NCBI GenBank assembly: GCA_040753915.1
Contig: JBFMDN010000090.1
Coordinates: 1 to 17,421, forward strand
Length of the DNA stretch: 17,421 nt
Source: JBFMDN01 sp040753915
GTDB taxonomy: Bacteria > Desulfobacterota > Desulfomonilia > Desulfomonilales > Desulfomonilaceae
Direction of reading: 5' to 3'
Shown here one piece after another: positions 6,137 through 13,572 of the stretch (its first letter is position 1; each line of letters starts with the position of its first letter). Made by a program: the position numbers and the translations under genes. The notes beneath the pieces were generated by a model. That model saw nothing but the letters and a program-made list of their open reading frames with translations. It was not told the origin of the DNA and did not search any database.

Positions 6137-9121
6137 ATGATTCGAAATCTTCTGCCAGTGCTGGGTGTGGTCGCGACTTTCCTGTGCTCCGGAGTCGGGA
6201 GCCATTGGTGCCACGCTGAACAAGAAGCACCTGCCCGGTCCAATTCGCCCGCGGAATCCACGAAGCCGTCGAGAATCTTCGAAGGCATTTCCGGGTACCT
6301 GGATGGCATGCGGGGCGGAACCAAGGCTTCGGAACAAAAATCGGTCGGCTCGTCAGAGAAGCACGGGCAGCGCAGAGACGCCAATCTGATAAGGAACCCC
6401 GATACGGAACAGACCGGCCTTGTCGCGAAGGAAAAGGAATTGGCGCGCCTGCGCATGCAGCGGCACGAATGGGACCTCGCGGTAAGCGCTCTCGAGAGAG
6501 CCCTGCAAGCGGCGAACAAAGGGGCACAGGCTGAAGAAGCCAATGAAATCAGAGAAATGCTTCAGGAGGTCAAGTTCAGGGTAAGCACGATCAGCCGGCA
6601 TGCGCCTTCGTCGCGTGGTGAGATCGTCAACGCGATCGGTATGAAGCTCGTGGTGCTTCCTGAGGGCGAATTCGTTATGGGGAGCGCCGAGGCGGAGCGC
6701 CGTCGTGTGCAGACAGTGTGGGGGATCACGAACGCTCTCATCGACCCCGAAGGGCCGGCACATATTGTTAAGCTGAGCAAGCCTTTTGCCATGGGCAAGT
6801 ACGAGGTGACCGCAGGTCAATTCAAGCGATTTGTTGAGGAGACGGGCTACCAAACCGTGGCTGAAAGGCAGGGTTGGGGCTGGGTGTACGACAAGAGCCA
6901 GAAGCACTGGGTCAAGAGACAAGGAGCTTCCTGGATGAACCCGGGATTCGAGGTATGGTCGGACCACCCGGTGACCATGATCTGTCACCAGGACGCGGAA
7001 GCCTTTTGCCAGTGGCTAAGCAAGAAAGAGGGTCGGAGATATTATCTTCCTACAGAGGCCCAATGGGAATACGCGGCACGAGGCGGTAAGCACGGGGAAC
7101 GATTCCCCTTCGGGAACGATTACCCCGATGGCGGAAAGCTCAACATGGCTGATTATCGGTCCCCCATGCCTTGGGCGGACCGAACCGTGGACGACGGAAA
7201 CGCAGGGCCAGCCCCGGTCGGCAGCTACGTTCCCAACGGATTCTGGCTCTATGATATGGCTGGAAACGTCTGGGAGCTTTGTTCGGATTATTATGACGGG
7301 AAAGCCTATGAAAAGAGCGCATCACAGGTTTCTTCCGATCCGACCGGGCCGCGATCAGGCAAGACGGTGGTCGTCAGGGGCGGCAACTGGGCCTTTGGTG
7401 CAGCAATCGCCAGGTCTTCATTCCGCACAGGAATCCCGCCGGACCAGTGTACGGATATGGCAGGGTTTCGCGTCGCGGCAGATGCCATGCCCGGTGAGGT
7501 TTTCGCGAAAAAGGCCGACGAAGAGCCGCTCTCCCCGCGGGGCTTGGACGACCAAAAGGTCTCGCGGATACTCGCTCGTGTGAAGGAGCTCGTTGCCTCA
7601 GGCAAACGTCTCGAGGCGCGGCGTGCGATAGAGCAAATCGGAAAATCCGAGTCTTCACAGCCCGACAAGTTGGAACAACCTTCACAATTTGTCAGAGAAG
7701 TCCTGGAAACCGTCATTGACCTCACGAAGGACAAGAGCATCCACCGCTTCACCAATTCTCTCGGCATGGACATGGTGCAGATCCCGGCTGGGGCTTTCGG
7801 CATGGGAAGCTCTGAGGCGGACATAGCATGGGCGATGTCTACCTTGGCTCAGGGGCAGACTCCTTCGCTGGAGAACGAGTTCCCTTTTCACAAGGTTCGC
7901 ATCACCCGTCCGTTCTTCATTTCTGCCACGGAAGTTACAGTGGGACAATTCCAGGCATTTGTGGATGATACCGGATACGTGACCGATGCAGAGGACTCAG
8001 GGGGAGGTCAGGTATTCAATGTACGGGAGGGAAGATTCGAAACAAAGAGCGGGAGCTCTTGGAAGAATCCGGGCTGGACAATTGCCAAGGATCAACCGGT
8101 GACCATGGTGTCTTACAACGATGCACAAGCTTTCGTGGAATGGCTTTCCGCCAAAGAGAAGCTCCCGTACAAGCTTCCGACTGAAGCTCAATGGGAGTAC
8201 GCATGCAGAGGAGGCATGCCGGTAGCTCAATTTCCGTGGGGTGACGAGCCTCCTGATGGGCGCCGCGCCAACTATGCGGATCGGAATACGGATTTCGAGT
8301 GGCGAGACCGGAATTCCGATGATGGGTACAAGTATGTTGCGCCGGTAGGAAGCTATGAAGCAAACGGATTCGGCTTGTATGACATGGCAGGCAACGTCCT
8401 TGAGTGGGTTCGGGATTATTATGGTGAAGATTATTACCGCTACGCTCCCGAGATCGATCCCGAAGGTCCGGGCCATGGAGAATACCGGGTCACGAAGGGG
8501 GGCGAATGGACGTTCGGCGCTCTGAATCTTCGCTGCGCGTTCCGGGGCTGGTCCGCAAGCCATTTGGCCTTTTACAATACAGGATTTCGGGTGGCGATCG
8601 AAACTGCGAGCCCCCTGAAGATAGTGCATTTCGCGGAAGATTTTCTTACCAAGAAATGGGTGCCCGAATCGGATCACCGACACGTGGCGGAGGCCGTAGC
8701 AAAGGAACAGGACAGGAAGACCGCAGCGAGTAGATCCGGCTCCCAGCAGCAAGCCAAAGCGTCTATCCCCGAGGGTCCTCTGGTTCGTGGAGTGAAAATC
8801 CTCGACTTCTCCCCAAAGTCCGATGCCAAGAAAGCTGGGCTCGAAAAGGGTGATATCATCATCGAATACAATGGCATCAAGGACCTGACTGCAGACAAAT
8901 TACTGGCACTTAATGCCCAGACTAGGAAAGAGCGCATTCAACCCGAGGTGCTGTTTGTGCGGGACGGCTACCAGTACACAACTCGGGTTCCTCGAGGATT
9001 CCTCGGAATCTCCATGATAGACACCAGCCTCCGCGGACCGTTCAAACGGCCGGTGCGTAGGGATCACGATGATTCAGGCGGCGACGGACGGAAATCGGGC
9101 AAACCTCTCGATTGGACCTGA
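6137..9121 (+). CDS. Secreted protein with two FGE-sulfatase-like domains and PDZ
   Basis: This 994-residue protein has a probable signal peptide (residues 1-27) and a helical stretch (about 95-150). Two sulfatase-modifying-factor (FGE/SUMF1, PF03781-type) domains follow, at about 160-450 and 538-822, with a PDZ domain at about 880-958. Each FGE-like domain opens with a MG-S segment (FVMGSAEAE; FGMGSSEAD) and shares LPTEAQWEYA, NG-Y/F-LYDMAGNV and a closing GFRVA. Between the R/K-GG-x-W segment and GFRVA, true FGE enzymes carry two catalytic cysteines (336 and 341 in human SUMF1). Domain 1 has none before Cys438; domain 2 has only Cys800, out of register by ungapped comparison. Both are therefore probably non-catalytic. 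The PDZ core is SDAKKAGLEKGDIIIEYNG. AAGAGGA lies 7 nt before the ATG. It follows the isomerase gene by 39 bp. Confidence 0.9.
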   Translation: MIRNLLPVLGVVATFLCSGVGSHWCHAEQEAPARSNSPAESTKPSRIFEGISGYLDGMRGGTKASEQKSVGSSEKHGQRRDANLIRNPDTEQTGLVAKEKELARLRMQRHEWDLAVSALERALQAANKGAQAEEANEIREMLQEVKFRVSTISRHAPSSRGEIVNAIGMKLVVLPEGEFVMGSAEAERRRVQTVWGITNALIDPEGPAHIVKLSKPFAMGKYEVTAGQFKRFVEETGYQTVAERQGWGWVYDKSQKHWVKRQGASWMNPGFEVWSDHPVTMICHQDAEAFCQWLSKKEGRRYYLPTEAQWEYAARGGKHGERFPFGNDYPDGGKLNMADYRSPMPWADRTVDDGNAGPAPVGSYVPNGFWLYDMAGNVWELCSDYYDGKAYEKSASQVSSDPTGPRSGKTVVVRGGNWAFGAAIARSSFRTGIPPDQCTDMAGFRVAADAMPGEVFAKKADEEPLSPRGLDDQKVSRILARVKELVASGKRLEARRAIEQIGKSESSQPDKLEQPSQFVREVLETVIDLTKDKSIHRFTNSLGMDMVQIPAGAFGMGSSEADIAWAMSTLAQGQTPSLENEFPFHKVRITRPFFISATEVTVGQFQAFVDDTGYVTDAEDSGGGQVFNVREGRFETKSGSSWKNPGWTIAKDQPVTMVSYNDAQAFVEWLSAKEKLPYKLPTEAQWEYACRGGMPVAQFPWGDEPPDGRRANYADRNTDFEWRDRNSDDGYKYVAPVGSYEANGFGLYDMAGNVLEWVRDYYGEDYYRYAPEIDPEGPGHGEYRVTKGGEWTFGALNLRCAFRGWSASHLAFYNTGFRVAIETASPLKIVHFAEDFLTKKWVPESDHRHVAEAVAKEQDRKTAASRSGSQQQAKASIPEGPLVRGVKILDFSPKSDAKKAGLEKGDIIIEYNGIKDLTADKLLALNAQTRKERIQPEVLFVRDGYQYTTRVPRGFLGISMIDTSLRGPFKRPVRRDHDDSGGDGRKSGKPLDWT

Positions 9122-9351
9122 TGTTTGACCATTCGTCCCGTGCGCGGCTCAACCGAGAATGGGACGTGGTCACTGCGCTGCGATTGTGCCCCCACACATT
9201 TCTTTACCGGCGTCATCCGCGGATACTCGAGAAATACGGACACAGAAGAGAATCAATCGGCAGATTCACGCAGAGGTAGAAGGCCGGAAAATTCCATCTG
9301 TGTGCATCTGTGTTTTGCGGTTGGAATGATTGCTCTCGAGAAAAAGAAGTC

Positions 9352-9405
9352 GCGACCTCAGTGCGGGGTTCCACCCTGCCCTTCCCGCAGTTCCCCTCAG
9401 GTCGC
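9352..9405 (-). ncRNA. Nested hairpin with T-run, possible terminator or small RNA end
   Basis: GCGACCT (9352-9358) pairs with AGGTCGC (9399-9405), and inside it TGCGGG (9362-9367) pairs with CCCGCA (9384-9389). Read on the minus strand, the hairpin is followed within about 7 nt by TTCTTTTTCTC, as in an intrinsic terminator or the 3' end of a structured RNA. No minus-strand gene ends nearby. It does not match a known RNA family I can recall. Confidence 0.3.
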
Positions 9406-10077
9406 AATTCTCAACGCGTACCACATTGCATCTTCCAGATTGAGACAGGTCAGAGGCCCAGTGTCACGATTCGTGTCCGAGGGTCAACTTAACGATTTTC
9501 AAGAATTATCCGGCGAGCATGGGACACTACCAATTGGCCCCCCTTAAACTATTTTCATACTCGCTTCAGACCACTGCGCGCACCGCATGTATCAATTATA
9601 GCGTTGCGCACCGTGGACTCACCCCGGCATCAAAAGAGCTTCTCGTACCAACGGTTGTTCTCTCTCCGGAAAAAAACGTGACCCACTGGACCTCTCTTTC
9701 ACCGCACTCTGACAAGAGCGGTCTATTGTCCTGTCTCTGACTCCCCTCAGGCAGGCCGTCTAGCCCTAACGCCTCGATCCTTGTTTTCAGGGTTCGTTTA
9801 AGCACGTTCCGTACCATCTTGATAGGCAATGGCAATTCAGTTGTTATGTCGCCTAGTTATTTGAGCCAGCACCTGAAAGACCCTGATTTCCGCCAGCGCG
9901 CGATCTGAAGCGTTCAGGTACGGCCTCGGCGGGATGAAAGAGACAGATGGTGGAGTATCGGTATGTTATGGAGAGGTCTTGTGTCATATAGTAGGTCACT
10001 GCTGCCTGGCGCGTGTAGCAAAAACAGACACACTTGGCAATGGGGCCAATTTTCTCACGAAAAATCGCGGGAACCTT

Positions 10078-10106
10078 TTGACATAGGTCCTGTCTTGTAG
10101 TTTACT
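10078..10106 (+). promoter_or_regulatory. Probable sigma-70 promoter for the small membrane protein
   Basis: A consensus TTGACA (10078-10083), 17-nt spacer and TTTACT (10101-10106, four of six matches to consensus) predict a start near 10113 and a leader of about 200 nt. TTGACATAGGTCCTGTC is itself weakly palindromic and may belong to a dispersed repeat. Confidence 0.4.
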
Positions 10107-10137
10107 GTTGATAGTCAGCGAGAGTAAAGGGGTACAT

Positions 10138-10215
10138 ATGGAATCTGACCCTGCCACGTCGAGAACAAAGAGGCACTCCGGAGAAAATCGGCTGCGGGGG
10201 CGGATCATGACATAG
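10138..10215 (+). CDS. Possible 25-codon leader ORF
   Basis: An ATG at 10138 is preceded by AAAGGGG at a spacing of about 5 nt and opens a 25-codon frame (MESDPATSRTKRHSGENRLR, then GRIMT) ending in TAG. It lies in the predicted leader of the membrane-protein gene, ahead of the leader hairpin. The peptide is polar and basic and resembles nothing I know. The start region GGGGTACATATGGAATC may instead be part of a dispersed repeat, so translation is unproven. Confidence 0.2.
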   Translation: MESDPATSRTKRHSGENRLRGRIMT

Positions 10216-10248
10216 TCTTGATCGCTCGAAAGACAAGCGCGAAGGTCG

Positions 10249-10282
10249 ACAGCCTCCGGGGACTGGCATATCCGGAGGCTGT
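10249..10282 (+). promoter_or_regulatory. Strong leader hairpin upstream of the membrane-protein gene
   Basis: ACAGCCTCCGG (10249-10259) and CCGGAGGCTGT (10272-10282) form a perfect 11-bp stem around a 12-nt loop, ending 29 nt before the ATG at 10311. No T-run follows directly (TCTTGGTTCTC), so a terminator/attenuator is possible but weak. The right arm contains GGAGG, paired in the stem. Confidence 0.45.
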
Positions 10283-10310
10283 TCTTGGTTCTCAGGAAGG
10301 AGGAAGCACA

Positions 10311-10619
10311 ATGATCACAATCCTGGGAATAGCGCTTGTAGTTGGGTACATTGTTGGCATTGTCGTCCTTGCCAGGCATTTCCGTGTGGGGGCCAAGAGC
10401 CCAACAGAAGTCAGGCCTCCGGCTCCCCGGAGCGACTTTGTGGTCTGGTATTATTCGTCCGCGTCAGAAGCCCAAACGCGCAGACGCAGAATCATCTCCA
10501 AATTCGAGCTCGATCCCGACAAGGTCGTAGTAAGGCGCAAGTGGATCAAGTCCCGAAACGGCAAGATCATGGATGCATACGCTGTGGTGATCACCGATCC
10601 AGCGTACTGCTTGAGTTGA
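10311..10619 (+). CDS. Small single-pass membrane protein, unknown function
   Basis: This 102-residue protein was not recognised. Residues about 3-22 are one hydrophobic helix (ITILGIALVVGYIVGIVVLA) followed by the basic ARHFRVG, which suggests the rest is cytoplasmic. A Pro-rich linker (30-40) leads to a small basic domain: DFVVWYYSS, a four-arginine run at 57-60, then ELDPDKVVVRRKWIKSRNGK and AYAVVITDPAYC, which looks like a few beta strands and a helix. The start at 10311 is set by AAGGAGG 7 nt upstream and by the membrane helix beginning at once; an in-frame start further upstream at 10218 would run through the leader hairpin. It stands alone, with a predicted promoter and long leader before it and a terminator-like hairpin after it. 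Confidence 0.7.
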   Translation: MITILGIALVVGYIVGIVVLARHFRVGAKSPTEVRPPAPRSDFVVWYYSSASEAQTRRRRIISKFELDPDKVVVRRKWIKSRNGKIMDAYAVVITDPAYCLS

Positions 10620-10666
10620 ATTCCCTCCCGAGACTCGTGGAGTCACCGCCCATGGCGTACGGTATG

Positions 10667-10692
10667 GAGGCGGAGCCCTTTGGCTTCGCCTC
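10667..10692 (+). terminator. Hairpin between membrane-protein and dehydrogenase genes
   Basis: GAGGCGGAGCC and GGCTTCGCCTC form an 11-bp stem with one G-U pair around a CTTT loop, followed by TCTTCGTTTGC. It can terminate the upstream transcript. It ends only about 20 nt before the dehydrogenase ribosome binding site, so it could also act in that gene's leader. Confidence 0.5.
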
Positions 10693-10725
10693 TCTTCGTT
10701 TGCGCTCAGAAACGAGGAGCCAATC

Positions 10726-11682
10726 ATGAAGGTGCTTATCACAGGACGGCTGCCTGAAGACCTTCTCGTCCGAGTGAGGCTGGAACACGAGGTGATCGTC
10801 AACGAACGAGACGAGCCGATGTCGAGAAACGAGATTCTCAGGCATTGTGCGGAGATACACGGACTTCTCTGCATGGTGACAGACGTCATTGACGCGCATT
10901 TGATCAAGACATCTCCAAACCTCAAAATGATCGCCAATTATGGGGTGGGATACGATAACATTGATATTCCCGCTGCCACGAGCGCGGGTATCAAGGTTTC
11001 CAACACGCCAGGAGTCCTCACCGATGCCACAGCGGACCTCACGCTCGCGCTTATTCTGGCCGTGGCTCGCAGGCTTGTCGAAGGGGATAAGCTCGTGCGG
11101 GCAGGAAGATTTCATAAGTGGTCGCCTATGACTTTTCTCGGTCGGGATGTGTCCGGCAAGACACTAGGTATAATAGGATTGGGGCGCATCGGCAAAGCGG
11201 TCGCACGGAGGGCCCGCGCCTTCGACATGCGTATCTTGTACCATAACCGTCATCGGCTTTCCGCGGAGGAGGAACACGCTCTCTCCGTTACCTATGCAGA
11301 CCTGAAAAGCCTTATTTCAGAGTCGGACTTCGTCTCGCTCCACGTGAATCTCACCCATGAGACCAGGCATCTGATAGGGTCGGAAGAGCTCGCCCTCATG
11401 AAGCCCTCCGCGTACCTGATCAACGCGTCGCGGGGACCGGTTGTGGATGAGAAGGCCCTTGTACGAGCACTCTCTGAGGGACTGCTTGCGGGCGCAGGAC
11501 TCGACGTGTTCGAGAATGAGCCAGAGCTTGCCCCAGGGCTTGCAGATTTTGACAACGTGGTGATCGTGCCCCATATCGGGAGCGCGACCGTAGAAACTCG
11601 GTACAAGATGGCAGCGGTCGCTGTGGAAAACTTGATGGCAGGCCTCCGAGGCGACACACCGCCCAATTGCTTGAACTGCTGA
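10726..11682 (+). CDS. D-2-hydroxyacid dehydrogenase (glyoxylate/hydroxypyruvate reductase type)
   Basis: This 318-residue cytoplasmic enzyme should reduce a 2-keto acid such as glyoxylate or hydroxypyruvate with a nicotinamide cofactor. The Rossmann nucleotide-binding motif is GLGRIG (151-156) in KTLGIIGLGRIGKAVARRAR. Catalytic residues are visible as Arg236 (INASRGP), Glu265 (DVFENEPE) and His283 (PHIGSAT). The substrate-loop motif NYGVGYDNID (71-80) is typical. After the second beta strand the sequence ILYHNRHR has Asn-Arg rather than an acidic residue, which by family knowledge favours NADPH. PHIGSAT and overall length fit GyaR/GhrB-like enzymes rather than phosphoglycerate dehydrogenase, which would be longer or carry a regulatory domain. 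GAGGAG lies 6 nt before the ATG. The protein ends in an unusual NCLNC. No pathway neighbours are present, so the physiological substrate is not settled. Confidence 0.93.
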   Translation: MKVLITGRLPEDLLVRVRLEHEVIVNERDEPMSRNEILRHCAEIHGLLCMVTDVIDAHLIKTSPNLKMIANYGVGYDNIDIPAATSAGIKVSNTPGVLTDATADLTLALILAVARRLVEGDKLVRAGRFHKWSPMTFLGRDVSGKTLGIIGLGRIGKAVARRARAFDMRILYHNRHRLSAEEEHALSVTYADLKSLISESDFVSLHVNLTHETRHLIGSEELALMKPSAYLINASRGPVVDEKALVRALSEGLLAGAGLDVFENEPELAPGLADFDNVVIVPHIGSATVETRYKMAAVAVENLMAGLRGDTPPNCLNC

Positions 11683-11719
11683 AGGTAATGGCAATAGTAA
11701 TGAGTGTTTCAGGAAAACC

Positions 11720-11738
11720 AACGGGCGGGACGCCCGTT
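11720..11738. repeat. REP-like palindrome after the dehydrogenase gene
   Basis: AACGGGCG and CGCCCGTT form a perfect 8-bp stem around GGA, 38 bp after the stop codon. It resembles dispersed extragenic palindromes and could end transcription, although no T-run follows. Confidence 0.5.
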
Positions 11739-11762
11739 CTACTGTACAGCACATGCCCCTTA

Positions 11763-12169
11763 GTGCAGGCTTTCTAGCCTGCATTCCGGAAAGACGGCAG
11801 CCTAAAAGGCTACCCCACATGCTGGAATGTCTTCTCCCCATGTAGTGCAGGCTTTCTAGNNNNNNNNNNNNNNNNNNNNNNNNNNNNNNNNNNNNNNNNN
11901 NNNNNNNNNNNNNNNNNNNNNNNNNNNNNNNNNNNNNNNNNNNNNNNNNNNNNNNNNNNCCTGCATTCCGGAAAAATGGCAGCCTAAAAGGCTACCCCAC
12001 ATGTTGGAATGTCTTCTGCCCCATGTAGTGCAGGCTTTCTAGCCTGCATTCCGGAAAAATGGCAGCCTAAAAGGCTACCCCACATGTTGGAATGTCTTCT
12101 GCCCCATGTAGTGCAGGCTTTCTAGCCTGCATTCCGGAAAAATGGCAGCCTAAAAGGCTACCCCACATG
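11763..12169. repeat. 83-bp tandem repeat array, interrupted by an assembly gap
   Basis: Four unit starts are visible, at 11763, 11845, 12028 and 12111. The last two are exactly 83 bp apart. Each unit carries two small hairpins: GCAGGCT-TTCT-AGCCTGC (11765-11782 in copy 1) and AGCCT-AAA-AGGCT (11799-11811). Copy 1 is 82 bp and differs at several bases; the later copies are identical where visible, which suggests recent expansion. The last copy stops after about 59 bp. The array lies between convergent genes. True copy number is unknown because of the gap. Confidence 0.9.
11860..11959. other. Assembly gap (100 Ns)
   Basis: Exactly 100 Ns replace sequence inside copy 2 of the tandem array. One hundred is a common placeholder length, so the true distance and repeat number are not known. 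Confidence 0.98.
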
Positions 12170-12204
12170 GAAAAATCGTGAGCGGAAGTCTCGATTCGCA
12201 ATTC

Positions 12205-13572
12205 CTACAAAACACGGCTGGCCTTGATTTCCAAGTACCGGTCCAGGACGGCAGCGGATAGATTCTCTGGCGGCACGTCCAAGACCATGGCTCCTAAGGA
12301 GGAGAGCTTGGCCACCAGCAACTCCCTGCGACGGAGCATTTCTGCCGCGACGCCCTGCCTGTACAGATCCTGTTCGGATTCCGGCGGGCGCTCGGCCATG
12401 GCGATGAGCTCAGAATCTGACAGAGCGACCACGAGTGGCAGATGTCGAGGGAGCAGGCCTAGGCTGTACCGAAGCAGGCCTGTGGAAGACCGTTCGTCTA
12501 CAAGATCGGTAAAGAGGACGACGAGTGACCTTCGCTTCAGTTTTCCCGAGATGCCGGAGAGCGCCCGATAGTAGCGGGGCTCCTCCAATTTGGGCAGAAG
12601 AGCGTACGTGCTCTCCATTATTCTGGCGAATTGCCCGGGCGAGCTCGACGGCGGCAGGAATGCCTCGATCTCCTGGCCTATTGCCATGACTCCCACCTTG
12701 TCCCCCACTTGCAGCGCAGAGTATGCCAGGAGAAGTGCCGCGTTCAGGCTGTGGTCGAGCTTGGTCTTCCCCTGCGCTCGGCCGGTCATCATCCTCCCCG
12801 TGTCCAGGACCAGAAAAATGTTTTGGCTGCGCTCCATCCGATCGATTCTGACTACAAGCTTCCCTCTGCGAGCAGAGGTCCGCCAGTGAATTTGGCGTGC
12901 ATCGTCACCCGCGACATACTCGCGGAGGCTGTCGAGCTCCGCGCCAGTTCCACGCTTTCTCAAAGGCCGGATCTGTTCTTCCCGTGAAATGTGGCGAATT
13001 CTAAGAGCATGTTTTTCGATGAGGGCCAGCCCTGGGTATAGCTTCACTACTCGTGCGGTGTGGCATTCTCTGCGTTTCCAGACCAGCCCCAATCGGCCCC
13101 GCGTCCAGAGAGTCACATTTCCGAATTCGCCATTTCCCCGTTCAAGAGGAACAAGCCTATAAGTAAGCCGGTTCCCGCTTCCCGGTTTGGCCTTTGCGCG
13201 AAGCGGGAGTGCTTTCGCGACGCAGGTGGCAGGCACATCGTCTTGAACAATCAAAGAAACGTCACGGCCTGTCCTGTTCACCACTTCGAGAGTAATCTCG
13301 TTGGATTTGTCCACTACCAAAGGATAGGGGATAGGGCGGCTCACGTCTATGGCTCTACCATGAGGTGGCAGCAAGAAATCAACCACGGCTAGCGAGAGAA
13401 TCAGAGTATCGATAATGAGCAGGATGCCTATTCCGCCGGAAAGGTACGGATATGCCAGCACAAGGACCAGCGATGCGCCGGCAAATAAAAGGAAGAAATT
13501 CTCGGAGAAGAAGAACGGCAGCGCCCGAATGGTGGCGACTCTTCTCCCGGTGCTTGCCTGCGTATTCATCAT
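12205..13572 (-). CDS. DUF58 family membrane protein, MoxR partner
   Basis: This 455-residue protein has two adjacent hydrophobic helices (about residues 26-44 and 46-66), then an extracytoplasmic or cytoplasmic beta-rich region (about 72-180). The DUF58 signature follows at about 204-245: TGAELDSLREYVAGDDARQI followed by HWRTSARRGKLVVR. A von Willebrand A-like fold follows from about 250 (NIFLVLDTGRMM); the expected DxSxS metal site is degenerate (Asp257-Thr-Gly-Arg-Met). DUF58 proteins are encoded beside MoxR ATPases and are thought to be their partners or substrates. The ATG at 13572 overlaps the MoxR stop by 4 nt (ATGA), with no strong ribosome binding site, so translation is probably coupled. 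It is the last gene of its operon, and the tandem repeats start 36 bp downstream. Confidence 0.9.
   Translation of the reverse strand: MMNTQASTGRRVATIRALPFFFSENFFLLFAGASLVLVLAYPYLSGGIGILLIIDTLILSLAVVDFLLPPHGRAIDVSRPIPYPLVVDKSNEITLEVVNRTGRDVSLIVQDDVPATCVAKALPLRAKAKPGSGNRLTYRLVPLERGNGEFGNVTLWTRGRLGLVWKRRECHTARVVKLYPGLALIEKHALRIRHISREEQIRPLRKRGTGAELDSLREYVAGDDARQIHWRTSARRGKLVVRIDRMERSQNIFLVLDTGRMMTGRAQGKTKLDHSLNAALLLAYSALQVGDKVGVMAIGQEIEAFLPPSSSPGQFARIMESTYALLPKLEEPRYYRALSGISGKLKRRSLVVLFTDLVDERSSTGLLRYSLGLLPRHLPLVVALSDSELIAMAERPPESEQDLYRQGVAAEMLRRRELLVAKLSSLGAMVLDVPPENLSAAVLDRYLEIKASRVL

Larger units (their letters stand above)
9122..10310. other. Long gene-poor region with hairpins
   Basis: No convincing protein gene was found on either strand: open frames here lack ribosome binding sites and recognisable sequence. 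The notable contents are a direct repeat of ATCTGTGT (9296-9303 and 9306-9313), a nested hairpin at 9352-9405, an isolated TATAAT on the minus strand (9600-9595) without a -35, and from 10078 on the promoter, short ORF and hairpin of the membrane-protein gene. The segment 9600-10070 otherwise shows nothing I can assign. Confidence 0.5.

Noticed and set aside
7997..8752. 251-codon minus-strand frame
   Set aside because: Antisense shadow of the second FGE-like domain; nothing recognisable in it.
6137..9121. Calling the duplicated protein a formylglycine-generating enzyme
   Set aside because: Neither domain shows the catalytic cysteine pair and no sulfatase is encoded nearby.
9125..9547. 140-codon plus-strand frame after the FGE-like gene
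   Set aside because: It crosses intergenic repeat motifs and the nested hairpin and has no ribosome binding site; composition is not protein-like.
9596..9835. 79-codon minus-strand frame beginning with TTG
   Set aside because: The first part looks mildly protein-like, but there is no ribosome binding site, no family resemblance and the end reads as random sequence.
11763..12169. CRISPR array
   Set aside because: Units are 83 bp, directly abutting and without unique spacers; no cas genes are nearby.
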